Below are positions 6,418 through 13,312 of a stretch of 30,375 bases of DNA, piece after piece; position 1 is the first letter of the stretch; every line of letters begins with the position of its first letter. Under the pieces are notes generated by a model, which made no database searches, was not told where the DNA came from, and saw only the letters and a list, made by a program, of their open reading frames with translations. The DNA is taken from NCBI GenBank assembly GCA_045546275.1, contig JAZQCM010000043.1, positions 1 through 30,375 of the forward strand. The letters are read 5' to 3'. The stretch comes from RGIG1927 sp045546275. Lineage in GTDB: Bacteria > Bacillota > Clostridia > UMGS1883. A program made the translations under genes and the position numbers.

Positions 6418-6855
6418 ATGCAAGTAATAAGCGTGGATAAAGCAAATAAACCCGATTTTCAAGTACATAACTTTGTTATCAATGCAAAATTACCCTCTTT
6501 AAACGATTATGTTGCAGCTTGCAGAGCTAACAAATACAAGGGTGCGAGCTTCAAAAAAGATGTTGAAGAGGTTATATGTTGGGCGATACGGCAGGCACAG
6601 GCGAAAGGAACATTGAAACCAATAAACAAGCCTTGCGAATTGGTAATTGAATATTATCAGAAAGACAGGCGAATTGATGTTGATAACAAGCAGAGTGCTA
6701 ATAAATACATTCTTGACGCTATGCAAAAGGCGGGTATTATTCCGAGAGATAGTCAAAAATATATAAGGCAAGTTTACTCAAAAATATATGACAGCGACAA
6801 AGACGCAGTAAGAGTTATAATTTGCGAGTTAAACAGCGTAAAATTGATATTTTAG
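6418..6855 (+). CDS. rusA: RusA-family Holliday junction resolvase
   Basis: RusA-type enzymes cut four-way DNA junctions during recombination and help resolve branched replication intermediates before packaging. The 145-residue protein fits the family (about 120-150). Key signs are the early LPSLNDYVAA segment and the catalytic acidic patch RRIDVDNKQSANKYILDAM near residues 84-102, with the D-x-D-N arrangement, followed by KAGIIPRDSQ and a final beta hairpin (DAVRVIICEL). The ATG follows AGGGGCG. It stands in the early operon with ssb and the initiator. Confidence 0.92.
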   Translation: MQVISVDKANKPDFQVHNFVINAKLPSLNDYVAACRANKYKGASFKKDVEEVICWAIRQAQAKGTLKPINKPCELVIEYYQKDRRIDVDNKQSANKYILDAMQKAGIIPRDSQKYIRQVYSKIYDSDKDAVRVIICELNSVKLIF

Positions 6856-6873
6856 TAATAAGGGGTGAAGAGT

Positions 6874-7518
6874 ATGTCACTTACACGAGAAAATGGAAAA
6901 CACACGAGGCTTTATTCAATATGGGCAGATATGCGAACTCGTTGCTATAACGCAAATTGTAAAGCGTACAAACATTATGGCGGACGAGGTATAACAGTTT
7001 GTGAAGAATGGCGAAATAGTTTTAAAGCGTTTCACGATTGGGCGTTATCAAATGGCTATAACGATAATTTAACTATTGATCGCATAAATGTAAATGGAAA
7101 TTATGAGCCGTTAAATTGTCGGTGGGCTACAATCAAAGAGCAGGCAAACAACAAAAGATATAAAGCGGTGCATAAAGAGAGAAAGAAAAAAGAGGTTATA
7201 CAATGGAGTAACACCGAACTTGAAAAATTAAAGAGTTGTTACGATAAAGGTATGTCAATATCTGAAATTTGCGGTGTTTTAGGCAAGTCAAAAGCAGCTA
7301 TACGGAACAAAGCGTATCGGCTCGGCATAACACAAAATAACAGTTTTACCGCCAAAGAAAAAGCGTTTATAATCGCAAATTACAAGAGTTATAATTTGCA
7401 AGAAATTGCAAGGGTATTAAACAGACCGAAAACGAGCGTGTGTAGATTTGCGAGAGAAAACGCCCTTGAAAGAACGGGGAAAAAGAAAAACCCGAATACT
7501 CTTAAACAGGGGGCTTGA
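6874..7518 (+). CDS. HNH-like DNA-binding protein with two C-terminal HTH units
   Basis: I start at ATG 6874, preceded by AAGGGGTG; a GTG nine bases upstream lacks that spacing. The first half of 214 residues matches a widespread mobile-endonuclease-like phage family: TRLYSIWADMRTRCYN, HYGGRGITVCEEW and the IDRINVNGNYEP-LNCRW segment (about 69-85), then an asparagine-rich EQANNKRY. The second half holds two helix-turn-helix units: ELEKLKSCYDKGMSISEICGV with RNKAYRLGI (about 112-150), and EKAFIIANYKSYNLQEIARV with TSVCRFARENAL. This adds modular DNA binding to a possible homing nuclease. No catalytic residues can be confirmed. Confidence 0.6.
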   Translation: MSLTRENGKHTRLYSIWADMRTRCYNANCKAYKHYGGRGITVCEEWRNSFKAFHDWALSNGYNDNLTIDRINVNGNYEPLNCRWATIKEQANNKRYKAVHKERKKKEVIQWSNTELEKLKSCYDKGMSISEICGVLGKSKAAIRNKAYRLGITQNNSFTAKEKAFIIANYKSYNLQEIARVLNRPKTSVCRFARENALERTGKKKNPNTLKQGA

Positions 7519-7520
7519 AT

Positions 7521-7673
7521 ATGCCTAAAGAAGAATTTAAAATACATTACTTTTGCACGGCAAAAAAATGTGTATATCTGAAAAAGATAAACGACGAAAC
7601 ATATTTTTGCCCGTTCCCTCGTTGCGTGAATATGGTTAAACGCAAAATATCAACAGAGGGGGCGAAGAAATGA
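7521..7673 (+). CDS. 50-residue Cys-pair protein
   Basis: A short gene three bases downstream of the HNH-like gene, starting at ATG after CAGGGGGC. The 50-residue product has FCTAKKC near residue 12 and FCPFPRC near residue 30, a C-x4-C...C-x4-C pattern that suggests a zinc-binding knuckle. The end is basic. It overlaps the late regulator by four bases (ATGA). It is likely real because the spacing and overlap fit the operon exactly, but no function can be named. Confidence 0.65.
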   Translation: MPKEEFKIHYFCTAKKCVYLKKINDETYFCPFPRCVNMVKRKISTEGAKK

Positions 7674-8086
7674 CACTCAAAGAATTAAGCAGCGTGTATT
7701 ACATAAGCAAGGAAATTGAAGAAATTGAGGACGAAATCGAGAAATTAAGAACAACCGCCGAAAAGATAACATCAGTTATCACGGATATGCCCCGAGGCGG
7801 GGGAGTTGCTGACAAGCTAACCGACACAGTTGCACAAATAGCAGATTATCAAACCGAGCTTGCTGACGCTCTTATAAGAAAAGCAAACGAGCAAATTAAA
7901 ATAAGCAAGTATATTGAGGAAATCGAAGATATTACAACACGCTTAATTTTTAGATTGCGTTTTTTGTCGTTGCTACAATGGAATGATATAGCGTTTCGGG
8001 TGGGTGGAAACAATACCGAGGCAAGCTGCAAAATGATGTGTTACAGGCACATACGAAAGCAAAACGAACAAAAAACAGCCTCATAA
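7670..8086 (+). CDS. DUF1492-like phage late transcription regulator
   Basis: A 138-residue protein. The N-terminal part is long coiled helix (LSSVYYISKEIEEIEDEIEKL, TDMPRGGGVADKLTD, IRKANEQIKISKYIEE). The C-terminal part is a helix-turn-helix (RLRFLSLLQWNDIAFRVGG, then ASCKMMCYRHIRK) like sigma-70 region 4. This is the DUF1492/ArpU-type profile; such proteins act as late-gene activators in low-GC Gram-positive phages. It is the last early gene, and the next feature downstream is a promoter and hairpin before the late genes, which fits that role. Direct regulation of the promoter at 8090 is inferred. Confidence 0.8.
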   Translation: MTLKELSSVYYISKEIEEIEDEIEKLRTTAEKITSVITDMPRGGGVADKLTDTVAQIADYQTELADALIRKANEQIKISKYIEEIEDITTRLIFRLRFLSLLQWNDIAFRVGGNNTEASCKMMCYRHIRKQNEQKTAS

Positions 8087-8089
8087 ACT

Positions 8090-8128
8090 TGTTACATATG
8101 TTACGCAAATATCTGATATTATTATAAT
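8090..8128 (+). promoter_or_regulatory. Candidate late promoter with GTTAC direct repeats
   Basis: Two 9-base-spaced repeats, TGTTACATA and TGTTACGCA, start at 8090 and 8099. A near-perfect -10 box TATAAT lies at 8123-8128, about 18 bases after the second repeat. The -35 hexamer position is occupied by this repeat rather than TTGACA, so an activator is expected. The DUF1492-like regulator gene ends just upstream. Pairing the two is inference. Confidence 0.6.
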
Positions 8129-8197
8129 GTCAAACAAAACAAAAGTTGAGCAAGGGTTTTGATTGTCTTTCATTTTGAGTATCCTTTCAAAAGATGT

Positions 8198-8245
8198 AGC
8201 AAAGAGCGATCTGATTAAATCGGGTCGCTTTTTGCTTTGTTTTTT
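8198..8245 (+). terminator. Strong terminator hairpin in the late leader
   Basis: An 18-base stem (left arm 8198-8215, loop taa, right arm 8219-8236) forms from AGCAAAGAGCGATCTGAT and its complement, with a few G-T pairs. A T-rich tail runs to 8245. It ends immediately before the ribosome binding site (AGGTGGTG) of the first late gene. It lies downstream of the predicted late promoter, so it would stop both early read-through and late transcripts unless antitermination occurs. Confidence 0.8.
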
Positions 8246-8258
8246 AGGTGGTGAATTT

Positions 8259-8798
8259 ATGAGCGTGATTAAATTACATACAGCAAACGAGCAACTTATA
8301 TTTGATAGTAAACCCGTAATTACAAGCGGAAACATCAATATTGATAGTATAAGCGTAACACTTTGCGGGAATTGGCAAGAGGTTGGCGAGCTTGCTGATA
8401 TTTGGGCGGTCTTTTATCGTGACGAAAACGAAAAGCTCAAAAGAAAGCTCGAAAACGGCTCTTGTCTGATACCGAGTGAAATGCTACTTGCAAGAGGCTT
8501 GTTTTATTTTGGTATATACGCCGAAAATAAAAACGGCGAAAAAGTCAAAACAAGTAAAAAAGTAGAGTATGAAGTTAAACAAGGCACACCGACAAAGGCA
8601 GAGGCAGAAAGTAATTTAATCAAAGCGGCAACGGCAGAAGTGGAAAAAACTCTTGAAACCTTGCTTGAAACAATAACGGGCGAAGATGTTGAAAACAAAA
8701 CCGTTAATGAATTAGCCGCAGATATAAATATAAATCTCGGCGAGCTTGAAAAACTCATTGATGAAAGCGGGGTTATAGAGTATGACAATTCTTTCTAA
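8259..8798 (+). CDS. Probable baseplate/tail-tip protein, first late gene
   Basis: The ATG at 8259 follows AGGTGGTG; longer in-frame starts run through the terminator hairpin and are rejected. The 179-residue protein has a beta-rich N-terminal domain: IDSISVTLCGNWQEV, WAVFYRDENEKL, NGSCLIPSEMLLARGLFYFG and VEYEVKQGT. This is the pattern of Firmicutes tail-fibre or baseplate proteins that begin with an Ig-like domain. The end holds a coiled segment (NLIKAATAEVEKTLETLLETI). It likely works in host attachment. Oddly, it sits before the packaging genes, not in the tail cluster. Confidence 0.6.
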   Translation: MSVIKLHTANEQLIFDSKPVITSGNINIDSISVTLCGNWQEVGELADIWAVFYRDENEKLKRKLENGSCLIPSEMLLARGLFYFGIYAENKNGEKVKTSKKVEYEVKQGTPTKAEAESNLIKAATAEVEKTLETLLETITGEDVENKTVNELAADININLGELEKLIDESGVIEYDNSF

Positions 8799-9444
8799 AG
8801 TTAAAACGCTGATTGACTATGCAAAATGGGGTATGTTCATTTGTAAGGCTATAAACGGCGAGGTATCAGACAAAGCTTGCCCACCGAAAGCATTTTCAAA
8901 TATGTATATAGGTAGATACCCCACACAGCTAACTATAAATAATTATATTTGGTTAAATTACACCAAAAAATTTTCAAGCCCGTATGTTACCGCCTTTGGC
9001 GGTAGTAATTGTTTGGGCTCGGTGGTTGAAGTAATTGATTTACCGAAATGTATAAATGTCGGTGAGTTTCAATGGTCGGGTGCTAACAACAGTTTGAAAG
9101 TGTTAAAACTTTCGGGAATAAAAAATATAATCAACTCAATTACACAGAATTGCACAGCATTGGAATATGTCGAATTTGGAGCTTTGACAGGTATGCCAAC
9201 AATGTTATTTACAGGGTCACAAGCAACAATGAAAGAGCTTTATGTTGGTGAGGGAACGGCTTGTAATTTGTATTTTCACCAATGCCCGAATTTAATACAA
9301 GAATGTTTACACGACATCATAGACAATTTAGCAGACCTCACAGGCACGAAAGCCTATACGCTACAAATAGGTAATGACAATATTGCGAAACTGTCAGACG
9401 AATATACTACTAAATTACTTAATAAAAATTGGAAATTATTATAA
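8782..9444 (+). CDS. BspA-like leucine-rich-repeat tail/receptor-binding protein
   Basis: 220 residues, overlapping the previous gene by 17 bases. After a short N-terminal part come imperfect leucine-rich-type strands: GSVVEVIDLPKCINV, NSLKVLKLSGIKNI, TALEYVEFGALTG and ATMKELYVGEG. The C-terminal segment (CLHDIIDNLADLTG, then TLQIGNDNIAKLSDE and NKNWKLL) closely resembles the end of phage BspA-like repeat proteins. Such proteins often contact the host surface. It probably forms part of the tail tip with the preceding protein. Confidence 0.65.
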   Translation: MTILSKVKTLIDYAKWGMFICKAINGEVSDKACPPKAFSNMYIGRYPTQLTINNYIWLNYTKKFSSPYVTAFGGSNCLGSVVEVIDLPKCINVGEFQWSGANNSLKVLKLSGIKNIINSITQNCTALEYVEFGALTGMPTMLFTGSQATMKELYVGEGTACNLYFHQCPNLIQECLHDIIDNLADLTGTKAYTLQIGNDNIAKLSDEYTTKLLNKNWKLL

Positions 9445-9457
9445 AGGAGTTTTTTGT

Positions 9458-9730
9458 ATGTTAAACACAATGCCGAATATACCAAACACAACGGTTGAGG
9501 TCGCTTTTGGCACAGCGTGGAAAATCACGGCAAATGTCGGATATGTATTTTATTGTTTGTCGAGTTATCCCGAGGGAACACCGCCCGAAGAAATAGCCTA
9601 TTCACGCTTTGGCTATTTTCCGCAGTCGGTAGGGGCTGAATATCTTGAAAACGATATTGTCGTTGTTCCCGAAAGCGAAGTGCCCGAAAATCAGATTTAC
9701 GGCACAACACCCGAAACAGAAAAAGCATAA
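9458..9730 (+). CDS. Small hypothetical late protein, tail-linked by context
   Basis: The ATG at 9458 follows AAAGGAG; a longer in-frame start would overlap the preceding gene. The 90-residue protein appears mostly beta (NTTVEVAFGTAWKITANVG, YVFYCLSSYPEG, ENDIVVVPESEVPEN), with an acidic end (TTPETEKA). It follows the LRR gene closely, so a tail-tip or fibre accessory role is likely. I do not recognise a family. Confidence 0.55.
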   Translation: MLNTMPNIPNTTVEVAFGTAWKITANVGYVFYCLSSYPEGTPPEEIAYSRFGYFPQSVGAEYLENDIVVVPESEVPENQIYGTTPETEKA

Positions 9731-9749
9731 TTGAAAGGCTGAATTGTCT

Positions 9750-9872
9750 ATGATGTTAGCACTATTATATAACATAGCAAATCTTTTGAGCTTATATACA
9801 GCGGTTGCGTTTTATTCAATAGCCGTACCTCTTGCGGAGCTGGGCGACACAATAAGCGGGTGGCTTATATGA
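9750..9872 (+). CDS. 40-residue hydrophobic protein
   Basis: A very short gene with an ATG at 9750 and stop at 9870-9872. The product (MMLALLYNIANLLSLY, then TAVAFYSIAVPLAEL) is one likely membrane helix or amphipathic segment with a short tail. The ribosome binding site (GAAAGGCTG) is only moderate. The ATGA overlap with the HNH nuclease supports translation. No function can be named. Confidence 0.45.
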   Translation: MMLALLYNIANLLSLYTAVAFYSIAVPLAELGDTISGWLI

Positions 9873-10222
9873 CAGTTGAGCAACTTGTAAAGTGGATAAA
9901 AGAACTCATTGAAGCGGGCGAGTTATGGAAATTCTACAAGTCCGCTGAATGGCGTAATTTATCCGCAGAGGTATTAAAAGAGCAACACAATGAATGTCAA
10001 GTATGTAAAGAGCAAGGCAGATATACAAGGGCTGATACAGTACATCATATTCAGTATGTAAGGAAACACCCCGAAACAGCCTTGAGCAAAACATACACAT
10101 TCAAAGGCAAAGAGTACAGAAATCTAATAGCTATATGCAAGCCGTGTCATAACAAGGTACACACAGAGAAAGGCTTTAATAAAAAGCATAGTGCAAAGCC
10201 CTTGAATGAAGAACGGTGGTAA
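9869..10222 (+). CDS. HNH endonuclease of the packaging module
   Basis: Start at ATG 9869, 117 residues. After a helical lead (WKFYKSAEWRNLSAEVL) the zinc-binding HNH core appears: CQVCKEQG near residue 43, ADTVHHIQYV near 57, then NLIAICKPCHNKVH near 84-97. Such small HNH proteins lie beside the terminase genes in cos-type HK97-like phages and are required there for genome cutting and packaging with TerL. The region right after it is a good cos candidate, in agreement with this. Its first residues overlap the small hydrophobic gene by four bases. Confidence 0.92.
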   Translation: MTVEQLVKWIKELIEAGELWKFYKSAEWRNLSAEVLKEQHNECQVCKEQGRYTRADTVHHIQYVRKHPETALSKTYTFKGKEYRNLIAICKPCHNKVHTEKGFNKKHSAKPLNEERW

Positions 10223-10468
10223 ATAGCTATAATAAGCCGTACAAGCCCGAATAAGCAAAGATAATTACAGTAATGTAATTTGATTAAAAAAGAATTTAAA
10301 GGGCAAATACACGGCACAGCGTTGGCGATAGTCCCCCCTCTCAAAAAATCGAGTTGACGGGGGACTTTTGCAACGGCAGGGGGGGCATCACCTTTGGAGT
10401 AGATTCCCCACGGCGGTTTTTTAAAAGCTGCGGAAACAGCTCACAAGTCACACTCGCAGGGGCGAAAA
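10223..10468 (+). other. Noncoding gap with candidate cos region
   Basis: No gene is supported in these 246 bases. They contain a near-palindrome AATTAC-AGTAAT-GTAATT (10263-10280), an inverted repeat AGTCCCCC (10330-10337) / GGGGGACT (10359-10366) around an A-rich core, a run of seven G (10379-10385), and a small hairpin AGCTG-N6-CAGCT (10426-10441). G/C-run repeats between the HNH gene and terminase genes are typical of cos sites. The exact cut and overhang cannot be read from the sequence. Confidence 0.5.
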
Positions 10469-11194
10469 ATGATAAAACAGAAAGAAAAATTATCATTGAT
10501 ATACGGCGATTGTCTTGAGGTAATGCAAGAGATACCGCAAAAAAGCATTGATTTGATTTTGTGCGATCTACCATACGGCACAACAAATTGTAAATGGGAT
10601 AATATTATTTCTTTTAATTTGTTGTGGCAACAATACGACCGAGTTATTAAAAATAACGGGGCTGTTGTCTTGTTTTCCGTTCAACCTTTTACAACAAAGT
10701 TGATACAAAGCAAATTCAAAGATTTTCGTTATTGTTGGTATTGGAAAAAGAACAATGTAACGGGCGGGCAATTTTCAAAAGTGCAACCAATGCGTTGTAT
10801 TGAGGATATATGCGTATTTTACAAGAAAATGCCGACATATAACCCGCAGGGACTTATTGAATTAAAAAAGCATAAGTTTAACAAGGTAAATACAAAAACA
10901 ACAATTTATAATTTCCGTGGCAATGGCAGCGTTCAGAAATACACGAACTATCCAAAACATTTAATTTGTTTTGCAAAAGACAAAACAAACTTTCACCCGA
11001 CACAAAAGCCCGTTGCTCTTTTGGAGTATCTTATAAAAACATACACAAACGAGGGCGAAACCGTGCTTGATAATTGTATGGGTAGCGGTAGCACGGGCGA
11101 GGCTTGCTTGAACACAAACAGGCTTTTTATAGGAATTGAAAAAGAACTCAAATATTTTAACATAGCAAAAAATCGGCTTGAGCGTTGCAGTTGA
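10469..11194 (+). CDS. Phage DNA methyltransferase (N4/N6, beta-type order)
   Basis: A 241-residue S-adenosylmethionine-dependent DNA methyltransferase. The catalytic DLPYG appears early (about residues 33-37) and the SAM-binding motif DNCMGSGSTG late (about 200-209). With the target-recognition segment between, this is the beta-class order used by adenine-N6 or cytosine-N4 enzymes. Other matches are GDCLEVMQEIP, KWDNIISFNLLW, HPTQKPVALLEYLI and FIGIEKE. It probably protects phage DNA from host restriction. It lies between the candidate cos site and terS. No paired restriction enzyme is seen. Its target sequence cannot be read. Confidence 0.92.
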   Translation: MIKQKEKLSLIYGDCLEVMQEIPQKSIDLILCDLPYGTTNCKWDNIISFNLLWQQYDRVIKNNGAVVLFSVQPFTTKLIQSKFKDFRYCWYWKKNNVTGGQFSKVQPMRCIEDICVFYKKMPTYNPQGLIELKKHKFNKVNTKTTIYNFRGNGSVQKYTNYPKHLICFAKDKTNFHPTQKPVALLEYLIKTYTNEGETVLDNCMGSGSTGEACLNTNRLFIGIEKELKYFNIAKNRLERCS

Positions 11195-11217
11195 GCCGAA
11201 GAAAAGGGAGCGATAAT

Positions 11218-11655
11218 ATGGCAGGGCAAAGACAGCCGATTGACCTTGTTATTGCAAAAGGGCGAAAGCACTTTACAAAGGCGGATATTGCGAAAAGACG
11301 GCAACAGGAATTAAATGTACCGTTTAAAGATATTGAAGCACCGCCGTACTTATCAAAAAAATTAACGGGCGAGTTTTACGATATAGCGTATAAATTGCTC
11401 GATATTGGCATAATGACAGAGCTTGACGAAAATTGTCTTGCTCATTATTTAATGTCGCAAGACCTTTATTTAAAATATACAAAAATAATAAATCAAGCGT
11501 TGAAAACAGGCGACATTGAAAGTGTGCAAAAATACGCTGCCACGCAAGATAAATTTTTCCGTCAATGCAGATCGGCGGCGTTAGATTTAGGGCTGACAAT
11601 TTCAAGCCGTTGTAAGCTCGTTATTCCCGAAACCCTTGATGATGAAGAATTATAA
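11218..11655 (+). CDS. terS: Terminase small subunit, P27 family
   Basis: The ATG at 11218 follows GGGAG and gives 145 residues. It binds the packaging site and regulates TerL. Features are the basic N-terminus (KGRKHFTKADIAKRRQQEL), the APPYLSKKL and FYDIAYKLLDIGIMTELDEN segment typical of P27-family subunits, then helices (LYLKYTKIINQALK, FFRQCRSAALDLGLT). It overlaps terL by about 17 bases. The order HNH, MTase, TerS, TerL places it clearly. Confidence 0.92.
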   Translation: MAGQRQPIDLVIAKGRKHFTKADIAKRRQQELNVPFKDIEAPPYLSKKLTGEFYDIAYKLLDIGIMTELDENCLAHYLMSQDLYLKYTKIINQALKTGDIESVQKYAATQDKFFRQCRSAALDLGLTISSRCKLVIPETLDDEEL

Positions 11656-13300
11656 AAAGTACAAATATATTGCCGATTATGCCAACAGCATTTTAAATAA
11701 TGAAATCGAGCATTGCATTGAGCAACGGCAAATGATTGAAAATATCGTCATTCCTGTTTTTGAGAGGGACGATATTTTTTTTGATGAGGAAAAAGTCACA
11801 AAGGGGCTTGAGTTACAAAAATATTTTCCTTACAAGTTGCTTAAATGGGAAATATTTTTATTTGCTTTAATAGCGGGCGTACATTACACAAACGGTAATA
11901 TCTTCTTTACAGATATTCGTATCATTATCGGACGAGGGAGCGGCAAGAACGGTTTTATTGACTTTTTGGCGTTCTATTTCCTATCCCCTATTCACGGAAT
12001 ACAAGGCTATAACATAGACATTCTTGCAAACACCGAGGCACAAGCAAAAGTAAGTTTCAATGATGTTTATAAATATATAACAAACCCGACAAACAAAAAG
12101 CACGAAAGAGCTTTACTTGCAAACTTTCACGCAACAAAAACAGAAATTACGGGCACAAAAACAAACTCTATTTTGCGTTATAATAGCTCGTCAAAGCGTG
12201 GTAAGGACAGCAAAAGAACGGGTTGTATTATCTATGACGAAAAGCACGAATACACCGACCCGACAAACATAAATACTTTACGCTCGGGCTTGGGTAAAGT
12301 GTGGTACGGTAGAGAAATAACAATATCAACAAACGGACATATCAGAGGGGCAGTATTTGACGATATGCTCACGCAGTCGCTTGACATTCTGAAAGAGTAC
12401 AGCCCCGACAATAGAACTTTAATTTTTTATTGTCATATTGAGAGCGAGGACGAATGGGACAAGCCCGATAAATGGGTTAAAGCAATCCCGTCAATAAATG
12501 ATTTTCCGAGCTTGAGAGATACCCTTGAAAAAGAAGTCAAAGATATGCCGTACAATATGACATATTTCCCCGAGTATATGGCAAAGCGTATGAATTACCC
12601 TATCGGTAACAAAGACGAAGAGGTTGCAGCGTGGGACGATATACTTGCAACTAATCAAGAGTTGATTGACCTTGAGGGGCAAAGCTGCGTTGCAGGCGTT
12701 GACTTTTCAAAGACAAACGACTTTGTTGCAGCGGGCTTGTTATTCAAGAAAGACGGCAAGCGTTATTTTATCGGGCACGGTTGGGTGTGCAGATCGTCAA
12801 AAGATTTAATGGGAATTAAAGCCCCTCTCAACGAATGGGCGGAGCGTGGATTGATAACTTTTGTTGATGATGTAGAAATACCCGCCGAGCTTGTCACGGA
12901 TTGGCTTGTCGGTATGGGCGAAAAACATATCATTGAAAAAGTTGCGATTGACAGTTTTAGATTTTCATTTTTTAACCTTGCTTTAAAAAAGATAGGTTTT
13001 GACGCTTACGAGCTTAAAAATGTAAAGCTAATACGAAAAAGCGACATAATGCGAAATGCAATTATAGTTAATTCAATTTTTGTTAATCACTTGCTGGCGG
13101 TAGGTGATAACCCGTTTTTTCGTTGGTGTACCAACAACACAAAGAAAGTGACAGACAACAGAGGCAACATTGATTATGCAAAAATCGAGGCTAAATATCG
13201 CAAAAACGATTTATTTATGGCTTTCGCTGCCGCTGTTTGTATAGAGGACGAAATCAAAGAAGAGGTCGGCTTTGACATATTGCCGCCTCTTTCTTTTTAG
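11639..13300 (+). CDS. terL: Terminase large subunit
   Basis: TerL supplies the ATPase that drives DNA into the capsid and the nuclease that cuts it. The 553-residue length is normal. The Walker A-type loop is IIIGRGSGKNGF near residues 95-105 and Walker B is CIIYDEKHEY near 196. The nuclease acidic residues are likely in VAGVDFSKTNDF (about 353), VAIDSFRF (about 435) and KNDLFMAFAAA (about 522). The start uses one of two ATGs at 11639 and 11642 within terS and lacks a clear separate ribosome binding site, suggesting coupling. It ends just before the portal. Confidence 0.95.
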   Translation: MMKNYKKYKYIADYANSILNNEIEHCIEQRQMIENIVIPVFERDDIFFDEEKVTKGLELQKYFPYKLLKWEIFLFALIAGVHYTNGNIFFTDIRIIIGRGSGKNGFIDFLAFYFLSPIHGIQGYNIDILANTEAQAKVSFNDVYKYITNPTNKKHERALLANFHATKTEITGTKTNSILRYNSSSKRGKDSKRTGCIIYDEKHEYTDPTNINTLRSGLGKVWYGREITISTNGHIRGAVFDDMLTQSLDILKEYSPDNRTLIFYCHIESEDEWDKPDKWVKAIPSINDFPSLRDTLEKEVKDMPYNMTYFPEYMAKRMNYPIGNKDEEVAAWDDILATNQELIDLEGQSCVAGVDFSKTNDFVAAGLLFKKDGKRYFIGHGWVCRSSKDLMGIKAPLNEWAERGLITFVDDVEIPAELVTDWLVGMGEKHIIEKVAIDSFRFSFFNLALKKIGFDAYELKNVKLIRKSDIMRNAIIVNSIFVNHLLAVGDNPFFRWCTNNTKKVTDNRGNIDYAKIEAKYRKNDLFMAFAAAVCIEDEIKEEVGFDILPPLSF

Positions 13301-13312
13301 TGGGGTGAGAAT

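Noticed and set aside
8127..8162. Leader peptide MSNKTKVEQGF
   Set aside because: Its ATG overlaps the -10 box, so it would not be on the late transcript, and it has no ribosome binding site.
8163..8258. Upstream extension of the first late gene
   Set aside because: These in-frame codons run across the terminator hairpin; the ATG at 8259 has the clear AGGTGGTG site.
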